Shown in pieces: positions 1 to 9,394 of a DNA stretch of 23,693 nucleotides. Made by a program: the position numbers and the translations under genes. The stretch covers positions 1-23,693 of the forward strand of contig WKLE02003127.1 of NCBI GenBank assembly GCA_014885115.2, given 5' to 3'. Every line of letters starts with the position of its first letter. Position 1 is the first letter of the stretch. The notes under the pieces are model-generated. The model did no database searches, was not told the DNA's origin, and was given only the letters and a program-made list of their open reading frames with translations. The stretch comes from Asterionellopsis glacialis. Its lineage: Eukaryota; Bacillariophyta; Plagiogrammaphyceae; Rhaphoneidales; Asterionellopsidaceae.

Positions 1-409
1 ACGTAGTGTGGATTGAGCGGGAAAAGCCTCTGGAATGTGATTGTTTAGTGCTACTCGTTGAAAGCCGTTATGAAAACGATGGGGATACAAGAGATAAAAA
101 CATAAGTAAAAGTAAAATAAGCAAGTTTGCGTTAGAACAGAAACAATGAAAACAGCTTTTCCAATTAAACATTTAGCAAGATCATTGCTGGGTCCTAGAG
201 AGAACGAGGGCGAACAGGATGTCACCTCAGAAATTCTGTTTTTATTAATAGGTCTTTTACTAAAACCGGAACTTTGTGAATGACCGATTCAACCCCGAGT
301 CAGCATGTCAATGGATGATGTATTTTGTAGCCTGTACAAACCTATTTTTTACAATAATAAAATCGATATTGTGGGCCTTACAAAATGTCATGTATCAAAA
401 CTAGTCAAA
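1..409. other. left-end intergenic DNA, no gene recognised
   Basis: I see no convincing coding region here. The stretch is AT-rich, and a reading frame that enters it from position 305 runs straight through the tRNA gene, so it is taken as chance. The minus-strand T-run just below the tRNA (397-400) is the only functional signal I can support. Confidence 0.5.
397..400 (-). terminator. RNA polymerase III T-run terminator of tRNA-Gln
   Basis: On the minus strand a TTTT run lies 9 nt beyond the 3' end of the tRNA. RNA polymerase III normally stops at four or more T residues just downstream of tRNA genes, so this is the probable stop. Confidence 0.6.
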
Positions 410-481
410 GGTCCCAGCGGGACTCGAACCCACGTCGCGAGAATCAGAACCTCGAATGATAACCACCTACACTATGGGACC
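410..481 (-). tRNA. tRNA-Gln (anticodon CUG)
   Basis: Read on the minus strand, this 72-nt stretch folds as a complete cloverleaf. The 7-bp acceptor stem pairs GGTCCCA with TGGGACC. The 5-bp anticodon stem pairs CGAGG with TCTCG around the loop TTCTGAT. The variable region is 4 nt, and the T arm is GTGGG-TTCGAGT-CCCGC. The anticodon CTG is complementary to plus-strand 445-447 and decodes the glutamine codon CAG. The opening GGTCCCATAGTGTA is the usual start of eukaryotic tRNA-Gln, and the internal B box GGTTCGAGTCC is intact. There is no intron, and CCA is not encoded, as expected for a nuclear gene. A T-run follows about ten bases after the 3' end. Organellar origin is unlikely given the nuclear-type sequence. 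Confidence 0.95.
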
Positions 482-1166
482 AACGACCGTCGACGGCCAG
501 ACACTTATTTTGCCAAATTTACTTTTTCAAAACGGTTGAAAAAGTCGAATAAAAGCATCGTCTCTTCTTTTCTCGTCCACAAATATTTTTTATCAACAGC
601 TCGAAAAAAATTGGATGTGAATATCTATTTTTATTTTCGGACAACAATGAAACTGAAAGTCCTATTTTTTCTTTACTCTGCTCTAAAACAAGATGGAATG
701 TCTGACGAGCCCCATCAAAGTAGAGATGGGGTGTACAACAAGAGATTTTCAACGGATACGAAAGTTGAACCGAGACGCATGCAAAAAGGTAGGATCCTGT
801 CCTGGATACAGGTTGTCATAATACTATGATACAGGAAATTTATTTGATACTACTGTGCGTAGGTTGGACTACTGGCTGTCCGTAGACCTGCCGGTCGTAT
901 CTCGGGCGGATACACAAAACAACACAAAAAACACATGATTGCAAGATCTCGTACTCACGTGTGTTTTATCACGGACCAACGATACGCTACATTAGGACCC
1001 CAGAGGACGACTAATCGACAACGACACAGCGGTGGGCAGTAATTCATAAGTCAGGGCCCTACAATTATACCTACTAAAGAAAGATATCATTTTTGAGTTC
1101 AATTATATAAGATCAGAGCTACAGTAATCCCCAAAGCCGTTGTCAGACAGAAAACTAACAAATCCA
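482..1166. other. intergenic, tRNA 5' flank and CNNM promoter region
   Basis: No gene is supported. Reading frames here are short, on both strands, and resemble no family I know. The right part should hold the promoter and 5' leader of the plus-strand CNNM gene. A TATA-like word at 1104-1111 is the only element I can point to. Confidence 0.5.
1104..1111 (+). promoter_or_regulatory. possible TATA box of the CNNM gene
   Basis: TATATAAG lies 56 bp upstream of the chosen ATG at 1167, a plausible distance for a TATA element with a short 5' leader. AT-rich intergenic DNA gives such words by chance, so this is tentative. Confidence 0.3.
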
Positions 1167-2948
1167 ATGATCATGATGGGTCTTCGTGGACTCGTCATAT
1201 TATTCATGTTGCCTGCGTTGATTGCACTTTGCAAAGGTGACCAAACAACAACAACTGCTGCTGCTACTACTGCTAGTACTACTTCTGTCCAAGGTGATCA
1301 GATTCAACAAGCAGTGGATATTCTCACTGCCATTGGAGGAACAGGTTGGTGCCATCCTACATCCGAAGAGTATGCTCCAGCGTTGCCTCTGTGCGAAAGT
1401 ATTGGAGCTGGTGGTGGTGGTGGTGAAGGCGACGAAGAATTCGACAATAAGGATGAATTTTTTTATTGGAAAAATGGTATTTTGGCATTCACTTGTGTCG
1501 TAACCGCAGCATTGGCAGCGGGATTAACTATGGGATTGCTTAGCATTGACCCATTGTTGCTGCATATTAAAATTCGTGCAGGATCGTCTGAACAAGAACG
1601 ACAGCAGGCTAAGGATTTGTTACCCATTGTGGAGCAACATCATTTATTGTTGGTGTCCTTGTTGCTATTGAATTCCATGGCAAATGAAGCTCTGCCATTA
1701 TTCTTGGATGCTCTAGTACCCAGTTATGTGGCAGTCCTCATGTCTGTCACATTAGTTTTGTTCTTTGGTGAAATTATCCCCTCTGCATTATTTACAGGTC
1801 CAAATCAATTGCGATTGGCATCACAGCTAAGTCCACTTGTAAAGATTGTCATGGCTTTGTTGTACCCGATTGCCAAGCCTATCGCCTACCTATTGGATGT
1901 AGTGCTACATGATGAAGATACAGAAGATAACGGAACATTTAATCGTGGTGAATTATCTGCATTAGTACGAATCCAATATGAAGAACGTATGGCATCCAAG
2001 CAACGTCGTAAGCGTGCACGTGCAGAAGCTGTATTGGCTAGTGACCACTCAGACAAGCTGGAACGTGAAAATTCCAATCGACTTGCATCTACAAGACAAT
2101 TGTCACCCACGAATGTAGCCGTGGCGGATGGTATAAGCAGGATAAGTGATCCATCAGCAGCAGTACCCTACGATGCCTCGAGTGACAGATCGATACGTTC
2201 CGATGAAGTAGTCATGGTGGAGGGTGCACTAAAAATGTCCACTTCAACTGCCATGGATGTCTTTACACCTCTCAATCGTGTATTTGCTGTCCCGTACGAT
2301 ATGATGTTGAATGAACGGAATATTGTTAAAATTTATTCAAGTGGTCATTCACGTATCCCTGTGTTTGAAAGAGATCCAGACAAACCCAAAGATATTACCC
2401 ACTTACGTGGTGTCCTTTTGTCAAAACAGCTCATTGTTGTCAATTCATCTGACAAACGCTCTGTTGCATCATTACCAATCTACATACCGTCATGTGTTTC
2501 ACCGCGAGAAAATTTAGTGGATTGTATCAATATGTTCCAGCGACCATCGTCGGGAAGTCGTGGTGGACATATGGCACTTGTTTGTACACGTCCCAAGATA
2601 GCAAAGGCGGCACTCGAAGCAGGAAAGCCCTTACCCAAGAATGCTGGATTATTAGGAATTATTACAATGGAAGATGCATTGGAGGAATTACTTCAAGAAG
2701 AAATTTATGATGAAATGGATTCACATGAAGTACATAAACACCGAATTGCTAAAAAAGCATTTAACAAATGGAAACGATTTGTGTCTCGTAAAAAAGAATC
2801 ATCTCAAGTAAATGCAGTCAGCGGAGAGGAACGATTGTCATCAGTTGTAGAAGAAGCAATGGCAAGGTCGGCAACAGTAGCATCTGAGCCAGGTAACGAT
2901 GCCGTTGTGGTAGATATTAACAATGAATCATCACCACTTCTACCGTGA
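1167..2948 (+). CDS. CNNM/Mam3-type membrane protein (DUF21 plus CBS pair)
   Basis: The product has 593 residues and no intron. The reading frame stays open upstream to a TTG at 1140, but the first ATG is at 1167 and opens a hydrophobic leader of about 22 residues, which fits a signal peptide. A Thr/Ala-rich and then Gly/acidic segment follows. The CNNM transmembrane (DUF21) domain starts near residue 100, with GLTMGLLSID (119-128) and the Gly-Glu-Ile-Ile-Pro motif near residue 201. A basic, Ser-rich linker separates it from a CBS pair at about 357-515, ending in GIITMEDALEELLQEEI. Family members (yeast Mam3, animal CNNM, bacterial CorC) handle divalent metals such as Mg2+ or Mn2+. The C-terminus carries Glu-Ser-Ser-Pro-Leu-Leu, an acidic dileucine sorting motif, suggesting a vacuole or endosome location. 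The substrate is inferred from the family only. It converges on the helicase gene 221 bp away. Confidence 0.9.
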   Translation: MIMMGLRGLVILFMLPALIALCKGDQTTTTAAATTASTTSVQGDQIQQAVDILTAIGGTGWCHPTSEEYAPALPLCESIGAGGGGGEGDEEFDNKDEFFYWKNGILAFTCVVTAALAAGLTMGLLSIDPLLLHIKIRAGSSEQERQQAKDLLPIVEQHHLLLVSLLLLNSMANEALPLFLDALVPSYVAVLMSVTLVLFFGEIIPSALFTGPNQLRLASQLSPLVKIVMALLYPIAKPIAYLLDVVLHDEDTEDNGTFNRGELSALVRIQYEERMASKQRRKRARAEAVLASDHSDKLERENSNRLASTRQLSPTNVAVADGISRISDPSAAVPYDASSDRSIRSDEVVMVEGALKMSTSTAMDVFTPLNRVFAVPYDMMLNERNIVKIYSSGHSRIPVFERDPDKPKDITHLRGVLLSKQLIVVNSSDKRSVASLPIYIPSCVSPRENLVDCINMFQRPSSGSRGGHMALVCTRPKIAKAALEAGKPLPKNAGLLGIITMEDALEELLQEEIYDEMDSHEVHKHRIAKKAFNKWKRFVSRKKESSQVNAVSGEERLSSVVEEAMARSATVASEPGNDAVVVDINNESSPLLP

Positions 2949-3169
2949 GATCTAAAAAAGGCACTTTGTCGTACCAGTTGCGAATATCAGAGAGTTAAAT
3001 GACAACTAGTAAACTAAAAAATTCTAGCTATATTGCTTTCTAATTCGTATAGTGTGCAGAGTGACGAATAAAAACTGACCCTCTAGTAAAGTGGAATTTA
3101 TAAGTTGGTTTGAATCGCTCAAACCTGGATGAGTGCATTGTGTGTCTTAAGTACAAAAGGGATACATAT

Positions 3170-5070
3170 CTAACGACGGTAACCTCCATAACCGCGACCG
3201 CCTCCGCGGCCACCACCTCGTCCTCGCCCATATCCACCACCTCCTCCGCCACCCATGTAACCTCTACCTCCACGTCCACCACTATATCCTCTTCCTCCTC
3301 CACGTCCACCGCGGCCACGTCCGCCGCCGCCTCCAAACCTCCGTCTAGGTACCATGGCTTCCAATTCGGCAGGAATTTCTTGTTCTGCCTTTGCCAAAAC
3401 CTCAACTAATTGTCCAGCACATTTGCGGTCACCTTGAGTAAAAAATGTGTATGCAGTACCCTTAGCACCGGCACGGCCTGTACGGCCAATACGATGCACA
3501 TAGTCTTCGACTGCATTGACACCGGCTGGCATATCATAATTGACAACTACGCCTACATCCTTCACATCTAAACCACGGGCTGCAACATCTGTAGCAATCA
3601 ACATTCGTAATGTCCCAGCCTTGAAAGCATTCATAACCTTGGTACGTTCCCACTGAGCACGATCACCGTGCAACGAATCAACAGCGAATCCGTCATCCCA
3701 CAATTGATTCGCCAAGTCGTTGCATGTTAACTTTTTTGCAACAAAAACAATAACCTTTGCATGTTTCTTCCCCCCCAAGTCAGCGGGCGCACGTCCATTT
3801 CCACTAGGCTTGGGTGTATCTTCTTTTTGTTCTTCACCTTGTGACGTAAGTTCCCTGAGAATTTCTGTAAGTTTGTCAAGCTTTTCAGAGTCGGTACTCA
3901 TAACAATATGTTGCTTAATGTCCTTGTTGGCAACCAACTTGCCAACTTCACCAACATTGATTTGAATAGGGTCCTTAAGAAAATCATGTGCCAATCGTTG
4001 GATCTCCTTTGGCCAAGTTGCTGAAAACAGCAAGGTTTGGTGGTTTGCTGGAACTTGTTGAATGATGGATCGAATCTGTGGTTCGAATCCCATATCAAGC
4101 ATACGGTCTGCTTCATCTAAGACCAAGTACGCAACTTTTTGAAGATTGGCTTTCCTCATTTCCAATAAATCATTAAGACGTCCAGGAGTAGCAATTACAC
4201 ATTCCACGCCACGTTGCAATGCAGCAATTTGAGGGTACTTGGGAGCACCACCATAACAACAGACACTTCGTACTCCCAAGGGACGACCGAATTTCTGAGT
4301 CTCTTCCATGATTTGTACAGCCAACTCACGGGTAGGTGCCAGCACTAACAACACAGGGTCTTGGCTTCCACGTCCCCCAGAAAAGCTACCCCGATTGGCA
4401 AGATGCTGATGAATGGAGGGTAAGAGGAATCCACAGGTCTTTCCACTACCAGTTTTAGCAATACAAATCATATCTTTGCCAGTAATAGCAATTGGCCATG
4501 CCTAAAATAAATCGGAAAAGGACGGTATCAGAGAAGCGTAAGAGAATCATAATTTACTGAGAAAATCGAACAATTTTTCGAACTTTCTGTGAGACTTACT
4601 TGAGATTGAATTGCGGTAGGTTTGGCAAATCCAGCTTGCTGAAAACTCTTTTGGATCACACCGTTAAAAGGGGCGTCCTTAAAATTAAAGTATGGATCTG
4701 GAAATTCTTTTCCAGCACTAGCACCGTGTCCCTGAACGGTAATGTGGTGTTCCTTTCTCCACTCGTCGGGAGTCATATCCGCATCGGCAGAAGTAGCCTT
4801 CTCTTCCGCAGCATCCATTGAACGGGTTCTGCGTTTCTTCTCGCTGGGAGGCGCTGCATCGTTCGTCAGATCCTTCGACCAAGTTCTCATACGCTTCAGC
4901 TCTGTCTTGTGCTCTTCTGTATCTAGCTGGTCAACTTCTCGCTTCTTGTTGGCCTTCTTTTGTTTCTTTTGAGCCTTGAGTTCGTCGTATGTGATTCCCA
5001 TAGCTTCAGCCTCTTTTTTTAGGGCAGCTTTGCGAGCCTTTTTAGCGGCTTTATCATCGTCAGCACTCAT
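3170..5070 (-). CDS. DEAD-box RNA helicase, DBP2/DDX5 (p68) type
   Basis: Two exons, 5070-4600 and 4501-3170, give a 600-residue ATP-dependent RNA helicase. The N-terminus is charged and lysine-rich, like a nuclear protein. Core motifs are the Q motif GFAKPTAIQSQ (147-157), motif I AKTGSGKT (172-179), APTREL (212-217), TPGR, DEAD (286-289), SAT (317-319), ATDVAARGLD and HRIGRTGR (493-500). Residues about 543-600 form a Gly/Arg-rich RGG tail, as in Dbp2 and p68, which act in RNP remodelling, mRNA export and ribosome biogenesis. A hydrophilic insert of about 30 residues (near 376-405) sits at the start of the second RecA domain. The ATG at 5070 is preferred; the frame is open to 5166 but that extension is not family-like. 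Joining at GTAAGT/TTTTAG restores the Q-motif continuation exactly (Ala-Trp-Pro-Ile-Ala). The subfamily call rests on the RGG tail and the Q-motif context. Confidence 0.95.
4502..4599 (-). other. spliceosomal intron of the DEAD-box helicase
   Basis: A 98-bp intron with donor GTAAGT (4599-4594) and acceptor TTTTAG ending at 4502. It falls between codons (phase 0), just after the Q motif and before motif I. Without splicing, the frame hits a stop inside the intron, giving a product of about 180 residues with no helicase core. Confidence 0.93.
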
Positions 5071-5851
5071 CTTATCTTTATTATTGTTAAGCAAGGGGTA
5101 AGAACAATGATGACAAGATTCGGTGGTCACAAGGGAAAGTGTGCATATGAATAAGTCGCGTGGCAAGAGGAAGAAAAAACTTGAAAGAACAAATTCTCAT
5201 TCATGCTGCTCCATGTACCAGAGTGTTTCCAGGTTATCCTCCAGATCTTCTCAAATTGCTCCCTAATTTTTCTTTTTGGTTGGCTATTGTTGCTCGGGGA
5301 TTTGCCAACCTGACAAACGTACACATTGGCAGGCACCTCGTCTGTCTGTTTGCCATTATGTCTGTCTGCCTGTCTATATCTACTAGGACTAGGGATAATG
5401 TGGCCGCGGAAACAGGAAAAAGACGTTTCCGAGATCTCTCTAGCAGACCTTGCCGACAAAGTGAAAAGCGCAATTACGAAAACGTACGGGAGTGAACAAA
5501 TCTATTTCACAAAATAAAGTTCTACAGTAGGTCCTAGACTTTTATCATCCTTTCTGCGAACCACCTAAGAGTGTGGCCTCAACAACCACTTATTTTTGGA
5601 CAAAAGAGGTTCCTGGGATTTGCGGGTGTTACAGGCACATTTACTACCCCGAGACAACCATCCTCTTTACCCGCGGTGTTTGAAAACAGCTCTTGAGCAC
5701 CTGACAAACAAGTCAATGACTCATGGAAGACTAATTATGGTTTCCTTTGAAATCTCAGGAAAGACATAATAATTTTTAAAAAAGTTTTGATTCAAAACTT
5801 CTACTGTAGGTGAGATTTGTAAATATATTTATGTACCGCTTTAAAAACTAT
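5071..5851. other. intergenic, helicase promoter region
   Basis: No convincing gene. It lies between the helicase start and the SLC35F stop, both minus strand, so it should contain the helicase promoter and 5' leader and the SLC35F 3' flank's far side. TCTG-type short tandem repeats occur at 5341-5349 and 5361-5375. Several overlapping frames of 60-110 codons exist on both strands around 5130-5500, with no family resemblance. A short plus-strand stretch near 5398-5514 reads somewhat protein-like but is too short to call. Confidence 0.45.
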
Positions 5852-7354
5852 CTAAACATTTGTACTACTTTTCTTGGCTGCTGGTCTTGTATGGATGGTG
5901 CGTTCCACTTGATCAGAATCAGAATCATTATCATTTAATTCTTGTGTGTCAATCATGAAGGAAGAATCAACTTGTATTTGCATATTAATAGGCTTCCGCT
6001 TGTCATCAACAATAGGGGTTGGTCCTGACTCGTACACAAATAACCCCAGCACAATTAGAACAAGAGACATCCAAAACATACTACGTGGTATGATTCTCTC
6101 TGCAACTATCGAAAACAAGACTGACCACAAGTTGGATGTCAAATAACTTAAATTGAGAAGTGCCGCTTCACTGTAATTCAAAAACCTTACAACCCCCATG
6201 AACTTCATTGCCGTAGGAACGGCAAATATCATTACCAACGTAAGACCCAATTCCATTGAGCATATTTCTGTTACGCCATCTATACTTGTAGGTTGAACTC
6301 CCTGAAAGCGAAAGAGGGCCGCAACATCACCACCCTCCAAGATTGCACATTGGAAGAAAGAAATGGAGGCACCCAAAAGACCAATCATTGCAATAAGTTC
6401 AAGGCTGTGTCCCTTTCCCTGATTATTGAGAGTGTGTTCTATAAAGAAATCACTTGCACCTGACGAGATAGCTCCAATAATAGCAAGAACATCTCCAACA
6501 TTTTTGTGTGGGAATTCATCTGCTCCATCGTCGTATTCATTATCATCAGCTACAACAATATTTTGCTTTGTTTGAAAATCATTTTGTTGTTGTTCTGCTA
6601 ACTCCTCTCGATTTGATTGTACATCGGACAAGACATTTATAGCTACGCCGATCATACATATTGCTGCACCAATAAGATGAACTGGGACATATTGTCGATT
6701 CAAAAAGAAGAAACTTAGAATCATGGCTGATGGCACTGCCAATGCCATAAAGAGCATCACTGAGGGTAAGGGGGTGAACTGCAATGCTTTGATTACAAGG
6801 AACAAACTCTCAACGTCCAAAAGTGCCATAAAAAAGTATTTCCAAGCTGGTACATAAAGAGGAAGTATACCAAAAAAAGAATATGGAGCTGGTGTTATGG
6901 CTTCTGTTTGTTGGTTTTCCTTGGTTGCATTGTCGCCAGAATCCGAAAAGACTCCTGTCCCTTTTGTTACGTCCTTCTCTTTTGAGGGTTGTTCCGTATC
7001 CACCTTTTTACTATTCTTTGCTGCTCGTCTGTTCCGAATCATGAGAGGTATGAACGCAAATGCCAAAATGGTGTAGAATACTCCATTCACAAAGTTTGGA
7101 ATTTGTAGCGAGCATTCAAGGTGAATCAAAGAAAACGATGCACTACTCACAGCCAAGGCAAGACTTAATAGCTGAGCAAATGCCAATAATTTCCAATGTT
7201 CTTGTGCATGTGAAAGACCATCAAAAATCAAAGATGCTGCATTCGAGGCACTTTCACAGTTAACAATGGAAGCTATGAAACTTTGCTTGGACTTGATAGA
7301 ACCTCCACCACCCTCAGCCTCGTTTATCGGAGGAAGTTCGCCTTCGGTTGTCAT
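5852..7354 (-). CDS. SLC35F1/F2-type solute transporter (drug/metabolite transporter superfamily)
   Basis: A single-exon 500-residue multi-pass membrane protein. About ten hydrophobic segments can be seen, near residues 57-76, 89-106, 171-188, 198-218, 226-243, 286-303, 318-336, 366-384, 393-416 and 425-441, the number expected for this superfamily. The C-terminal repeat contains SEAALLNLSYLTSNLWSVLF (395-414), which closely follows the SLC35F consensus in which Ala-Leu-Asn-Leu-Ser is followed by Leu-Thr-Ser-(Asp/Asn)-Leu-(Tyr/Trp). Hydrophilic loops interrupt the core after the second helix (about 107-158) and between the halves (about 245-285, Gln/Asp-rich). Both ends are hydrophilic and probably cytosolic. 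SLC35F substrates are poorly defined; nucleotide sugars, queuine-type compounds and others have been proposed for relatives, so I assign none here. Confidence 0.85.
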   Translation of the reverse strand: MTTEGELPPINEAEGGGGSIKSKQSFIASIVNCESASNAASLIFDGLSHAQEHWKLLAFAQLLSLALAVSSASFSLIHLECSLQIPNFVNGVFYTILAFAFIPLMIRNRRAAKNSKKVDTEQPSKEKDVTKGTGVFSDSGDNATKENQQTEAITPAPYSFFGILPLYVPAWKYFFMALLDVESLFLVIKALQFTPLPSVMLFMALAVPSAMILSFFFLNRQYVPVHLIGAAICMIGVAINVLSDVQSNREELAEQQQNDFQTKQNIVVADDNEYDDGADEFPHKNVGDVLAIIGAISSGASDFFIEHTLNNQGKGHSLELIAMIGLLGASISFFQCAILEGGDVAALFRFQGVQPTSIDGVTEICSMELGLTLVMIFAVPTAMKFMGVVRFLNYSEAALLNLSYLTSNLWSVLFSIVAERIIPRSMFWMSLVLIVLGLFVYESGPTPIVDDKRKPINMQIQVDSSFMIDTQELNDNDSDSDQVERTIHTRPAAKKSSTNV

Positions 7355-8536
7355 TCTGAATTTTCAAGTGATTTTCAAGTTTTGATACTAGGAGAGGTAT
7401 TTTATTGGTAAGACTTTTACAATGATCTGTATCCTTAATTAGTTCAGCTCAATCCTTCATTTCATGAGCCAGTCCAGGTGTTGTATTGTTGATACTTTCT
7501 CTCCAGAGAGGATTTCAACAACTGAACAATTGAAAAGGGTTTAGGTCTCCGGTCTTTGGCACACTGCAAAACGCTTTTAGTTGTTGCCAACACAAACAGA
7601 ACACCGGCCAGAATGCAATGAAAGAGCGAGAGATGACTCTTTAGACAACGGGAACATGGTTTCTGTGACTGTCTATCCTGCGCGGATGCTCCACTGATTG
7701 GACCTTTATAGGCATCCTGATAGGTACAGTTAGTTAATAGTGGCATGAGTCAGGCAGTGCTGGCATTAATTCTGATTAATAGATCGCTACACAAATGACC
7801 CGCTCCCTCTGCTCCGGCCGGGACCCAAACCGCGCTCTACGTAGAGCCTACGGTACGTATCGTACCAGGTAGGACTATCTCAAGGACCTTCCGATAAATT
7901 TTTACAAGTATTCAAAATTATTAACCTTACTGCTAATATTGGTAAGGTATTGTATGGAACCTAACCAAACCAATGTTTTTTTTTTCCCGGTAGGACCTAG
8001 ATTAGTCTAGAGAGCACCCTCTAGAGAGAGGTCCTGGTCCTACCGTAAAGGACTCCAGTCAGTACGAGTACATAGAACCTAAAAAGTACCAAACCATCAG
8101 CAGAGGAACTCTCTATCTCTAAACTCAGTGGGCTAAGATCTGTCAGAAACACGATGCCATACACTCTTGCATTTGGTACCAAAAATATCATGAAAGTAAC
8201 ATTAGGTTAGAGAATAACGGCTGCAAGCCTTAGTTTGAAAATGGAATACCGTTGAAATAAGCGTACATCTCTTTTTTTCTCGTACGCCATACCGACAAGT
8301 TTATATATGAATCCTTCAGAAAAATCCCCAATGTCTATGTTCATGTTTGAGTGTGAAGAGACCAGCATCCCCAATTTTTTGTCGAGGAACAGACAGAAGC
8401 TTCCATATACGACCTAAATTGTGAACTGGAGAATAGTAAGTTGGGCATCATTCTTTTTAGTCTAGTGCAATTTATCTATTACAACATATAGCTTAGCTGT
8501 GACCCAGTTCTCATTTTGGTCAAGATATCTTTAAGA
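7355..8536. other. intergenic with one doubtful small ORF and GTAC/GGTAGG-rich DNA
   Basis: Between the SLC35F start and the dehydrogenase stop. It should hold the SLC35F promoter at its left edge and the dehydrogenase 3' region at its right edge. A short direct repeat, ATTTTCAAGTG/ATTTTCAAGT, lies at about 7361-7381, immediately upstream of the SLC35F ATG. A minus-strand ORF at 7462-7746 is listed separately. From about 7840 to 8080 the DNA is rich in GTAC, TAGGAC and CTCTAGAG words, part of the intergenic motif islands described in the findings. I see no RNA gene. Confidence 0.45.
7462..7746 (-). CDS. hypothetical small protein with one predicted membrane helix
   Basis: I do not recognise this 94-residue ORF. 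It has a Cys-rich N-terminal half (Cys at about 7, 31 and 34), then one hydrophobic segment of about 20 residues (roughly 43-62, ILAGVLFVLATTKSVL), then a basic, hydrophilic tail. It starts with ATG and ends with TGA. The base before the start is not favourable for initiation (C at -3). Composition is reasonable for a tail-anchored or single-pass protein, but length alone does not distinguish it from chance in a 1.2-kb gap. It lies between two well-supported minus-strand genes with room for its own promoter. Confidence 0.3.
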   Translation of the reverse strand: MPLLTNCTYQDAYKGPISGASAQDRQSQKPCSRCLKSHLSLFHCILAGVLFVLATTKSVLQCAKDRRPKPFSIVQLLKSSLERKYQQYNTWTGS

Positions 8537-9394
8537 TCAAGGTCTGCCTCCAGATATTCGGATTTTTGCTCCACTCGTGTATGAACTAGCATCGGATAAC
8601 AAAAAGACGATAGATTCTGCAATCTCAGATGGCTTTCCTGCTCTCTTCATGGGTATATTTGGAATCGTAGCCTCGATTTTTTCGGAAGATACCATATCAG
8701 TCTCGGTCACGCCTGGAGCGACGGTATTTATACGAATCCCCTGTTCAGCTGCTGGAGCTATCAGACCCGTTGTCATGGAATCAAGAGCAGCTTTTGACAT
8801 GGCATAAACTAGCGGATAACCAATATATGCTGAGCCTGAAGATACATTCACAATAGACCCCCCTTTGCCACCAGTTTTGGAAGATGTACGTTTCATAAAT
8901 TCTTTACAACAGTTGAATGGGCCATGCACGTTGGTTGCAAAAATTTCATCCAGATCCTGCGAGGATAGTTGTGAAATGTCATTTGTCTTCTTTCCAAGAA
9001 TTCCAGCATTATTTACAAGTCCACTTGGTGGCATCCCAAAGAATGTTTCAACTTGATCAAACATTCGTGTTACTTGATCTTCCTTGGATACATCCGCTTG
9101 GACAACAAAGGCCTTACCGACGTGTTTATCAACTTTACGATTATTTTCAATTTCATCGCAGAGGGCAGATGCTGCATCTATTTCTTTTCTACAATTAATG
9201 ACAACATCATAACCTTTAGATGCCAATAAAAGACACGTACTTTTCCCAATCCCACGAGATCCTCCAGTTACAATGACTGGTCCTCGTTTGTTACCTGCAC
9301 CATCTGCTGACATGGTTGTCGGAGTAACCGAGAGTGACTGACTTTCGTGGAAGAAGAGACAAAGTGACAAATTGAGAATTGTTAGGTATTTCAT
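8537..9394 (-). CDS. short-chain dehydrogenase/reductase, FabG-like, with N-terminal leader
   Basis: A 285-residue, single-exon classical SDR, an NAD(P)H-dependent oxidoreductase. The Rossmann dinucleotide motif TGGSRGIG is at 43-50 and NNAG at 128-131. The active-site Asn is N155, Ser is S185/S186, and the Tyr-x3-Lys pair is Y197/K201 (YAMSK). The PG motif is present at 227-228 in VAPGVTETDM. The C-terminal Ser-Gly-Gly follows the usual TSGA segment. Length after the leader is that of the FabG/glucose-dehydrogenase group (about 250 residues). Residues 1-20 are hydrophobic and resemble a secretory signal, so the enzyme may enter the ER or, as the first step of a bipartite import, the plastid. 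An internal ATG at residue 28 would give a leaderless cytosolic form. It could be a 3-oxoacyl-ACP reductase or a sugar or steroid dehydrogenase; the substrate cannot be read from sequence. Confidence 0.9.
   Translation of the reverse strand: MKYLTILNLSLCLFFHESQSLSVTPTTMSADGAGNKRGPVIVTGGSRGIGKSTCLLLASKGYDVVINCRKEIDAASALCDEIENNRKVDKHVGKAFVVQADVSKEDQVTRMFDQVETFFGMPPSGLVNNAGILGKKTNDISQLSSQDLDEIFATNVHGPFNCCKEFMKRTSSKTGGKGGSIVNVSSGSAYIGYPLVYAMSKAALDSMTTGLIAPAAEQGIRINTVAPGVTETDMVSSEKIEATIPNIPMKRAGKPSEIAESIVFLLSDASSYTSGAKIRISGGRP

Noticed and set aside
305..829. Plus-strand frame of 174 codons
   Set aside because: It runs antisense through the complete tRNA-Gln gene and shows no family features.
1140..1166. 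Starts at TTG for CNNM (1140), Nop53 (9919) and PsuG-PsuK (19838)
   Set aside because: Nuclear eukaryotic genes start at ATG; the first in-frame ATG was used in each case (1167, 9937, 19808).
3040..3409. Long frames on both strands rich in Val/Ala or Ser/Thr
   Set aside because: They are shadows of the repetitive Gly/Arg-coding tail of the DEAD-box helicase.
5071..5166. N-terminal extension of the helicase starting at 5166
   Set aside because: The frame is open but the extra 32 residues are not helicase-like, and the ATG at 5070 opens the lysine-rich N-terminus expected of the family; I treat the extension as 5' leader.
5160..5495. Plus-strand frame of 111 codons upstream of the helicase
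   Set aside because: Overlaps other frames on both strands and has no recognisable domain; composition follows the TCTG-rich repeat.
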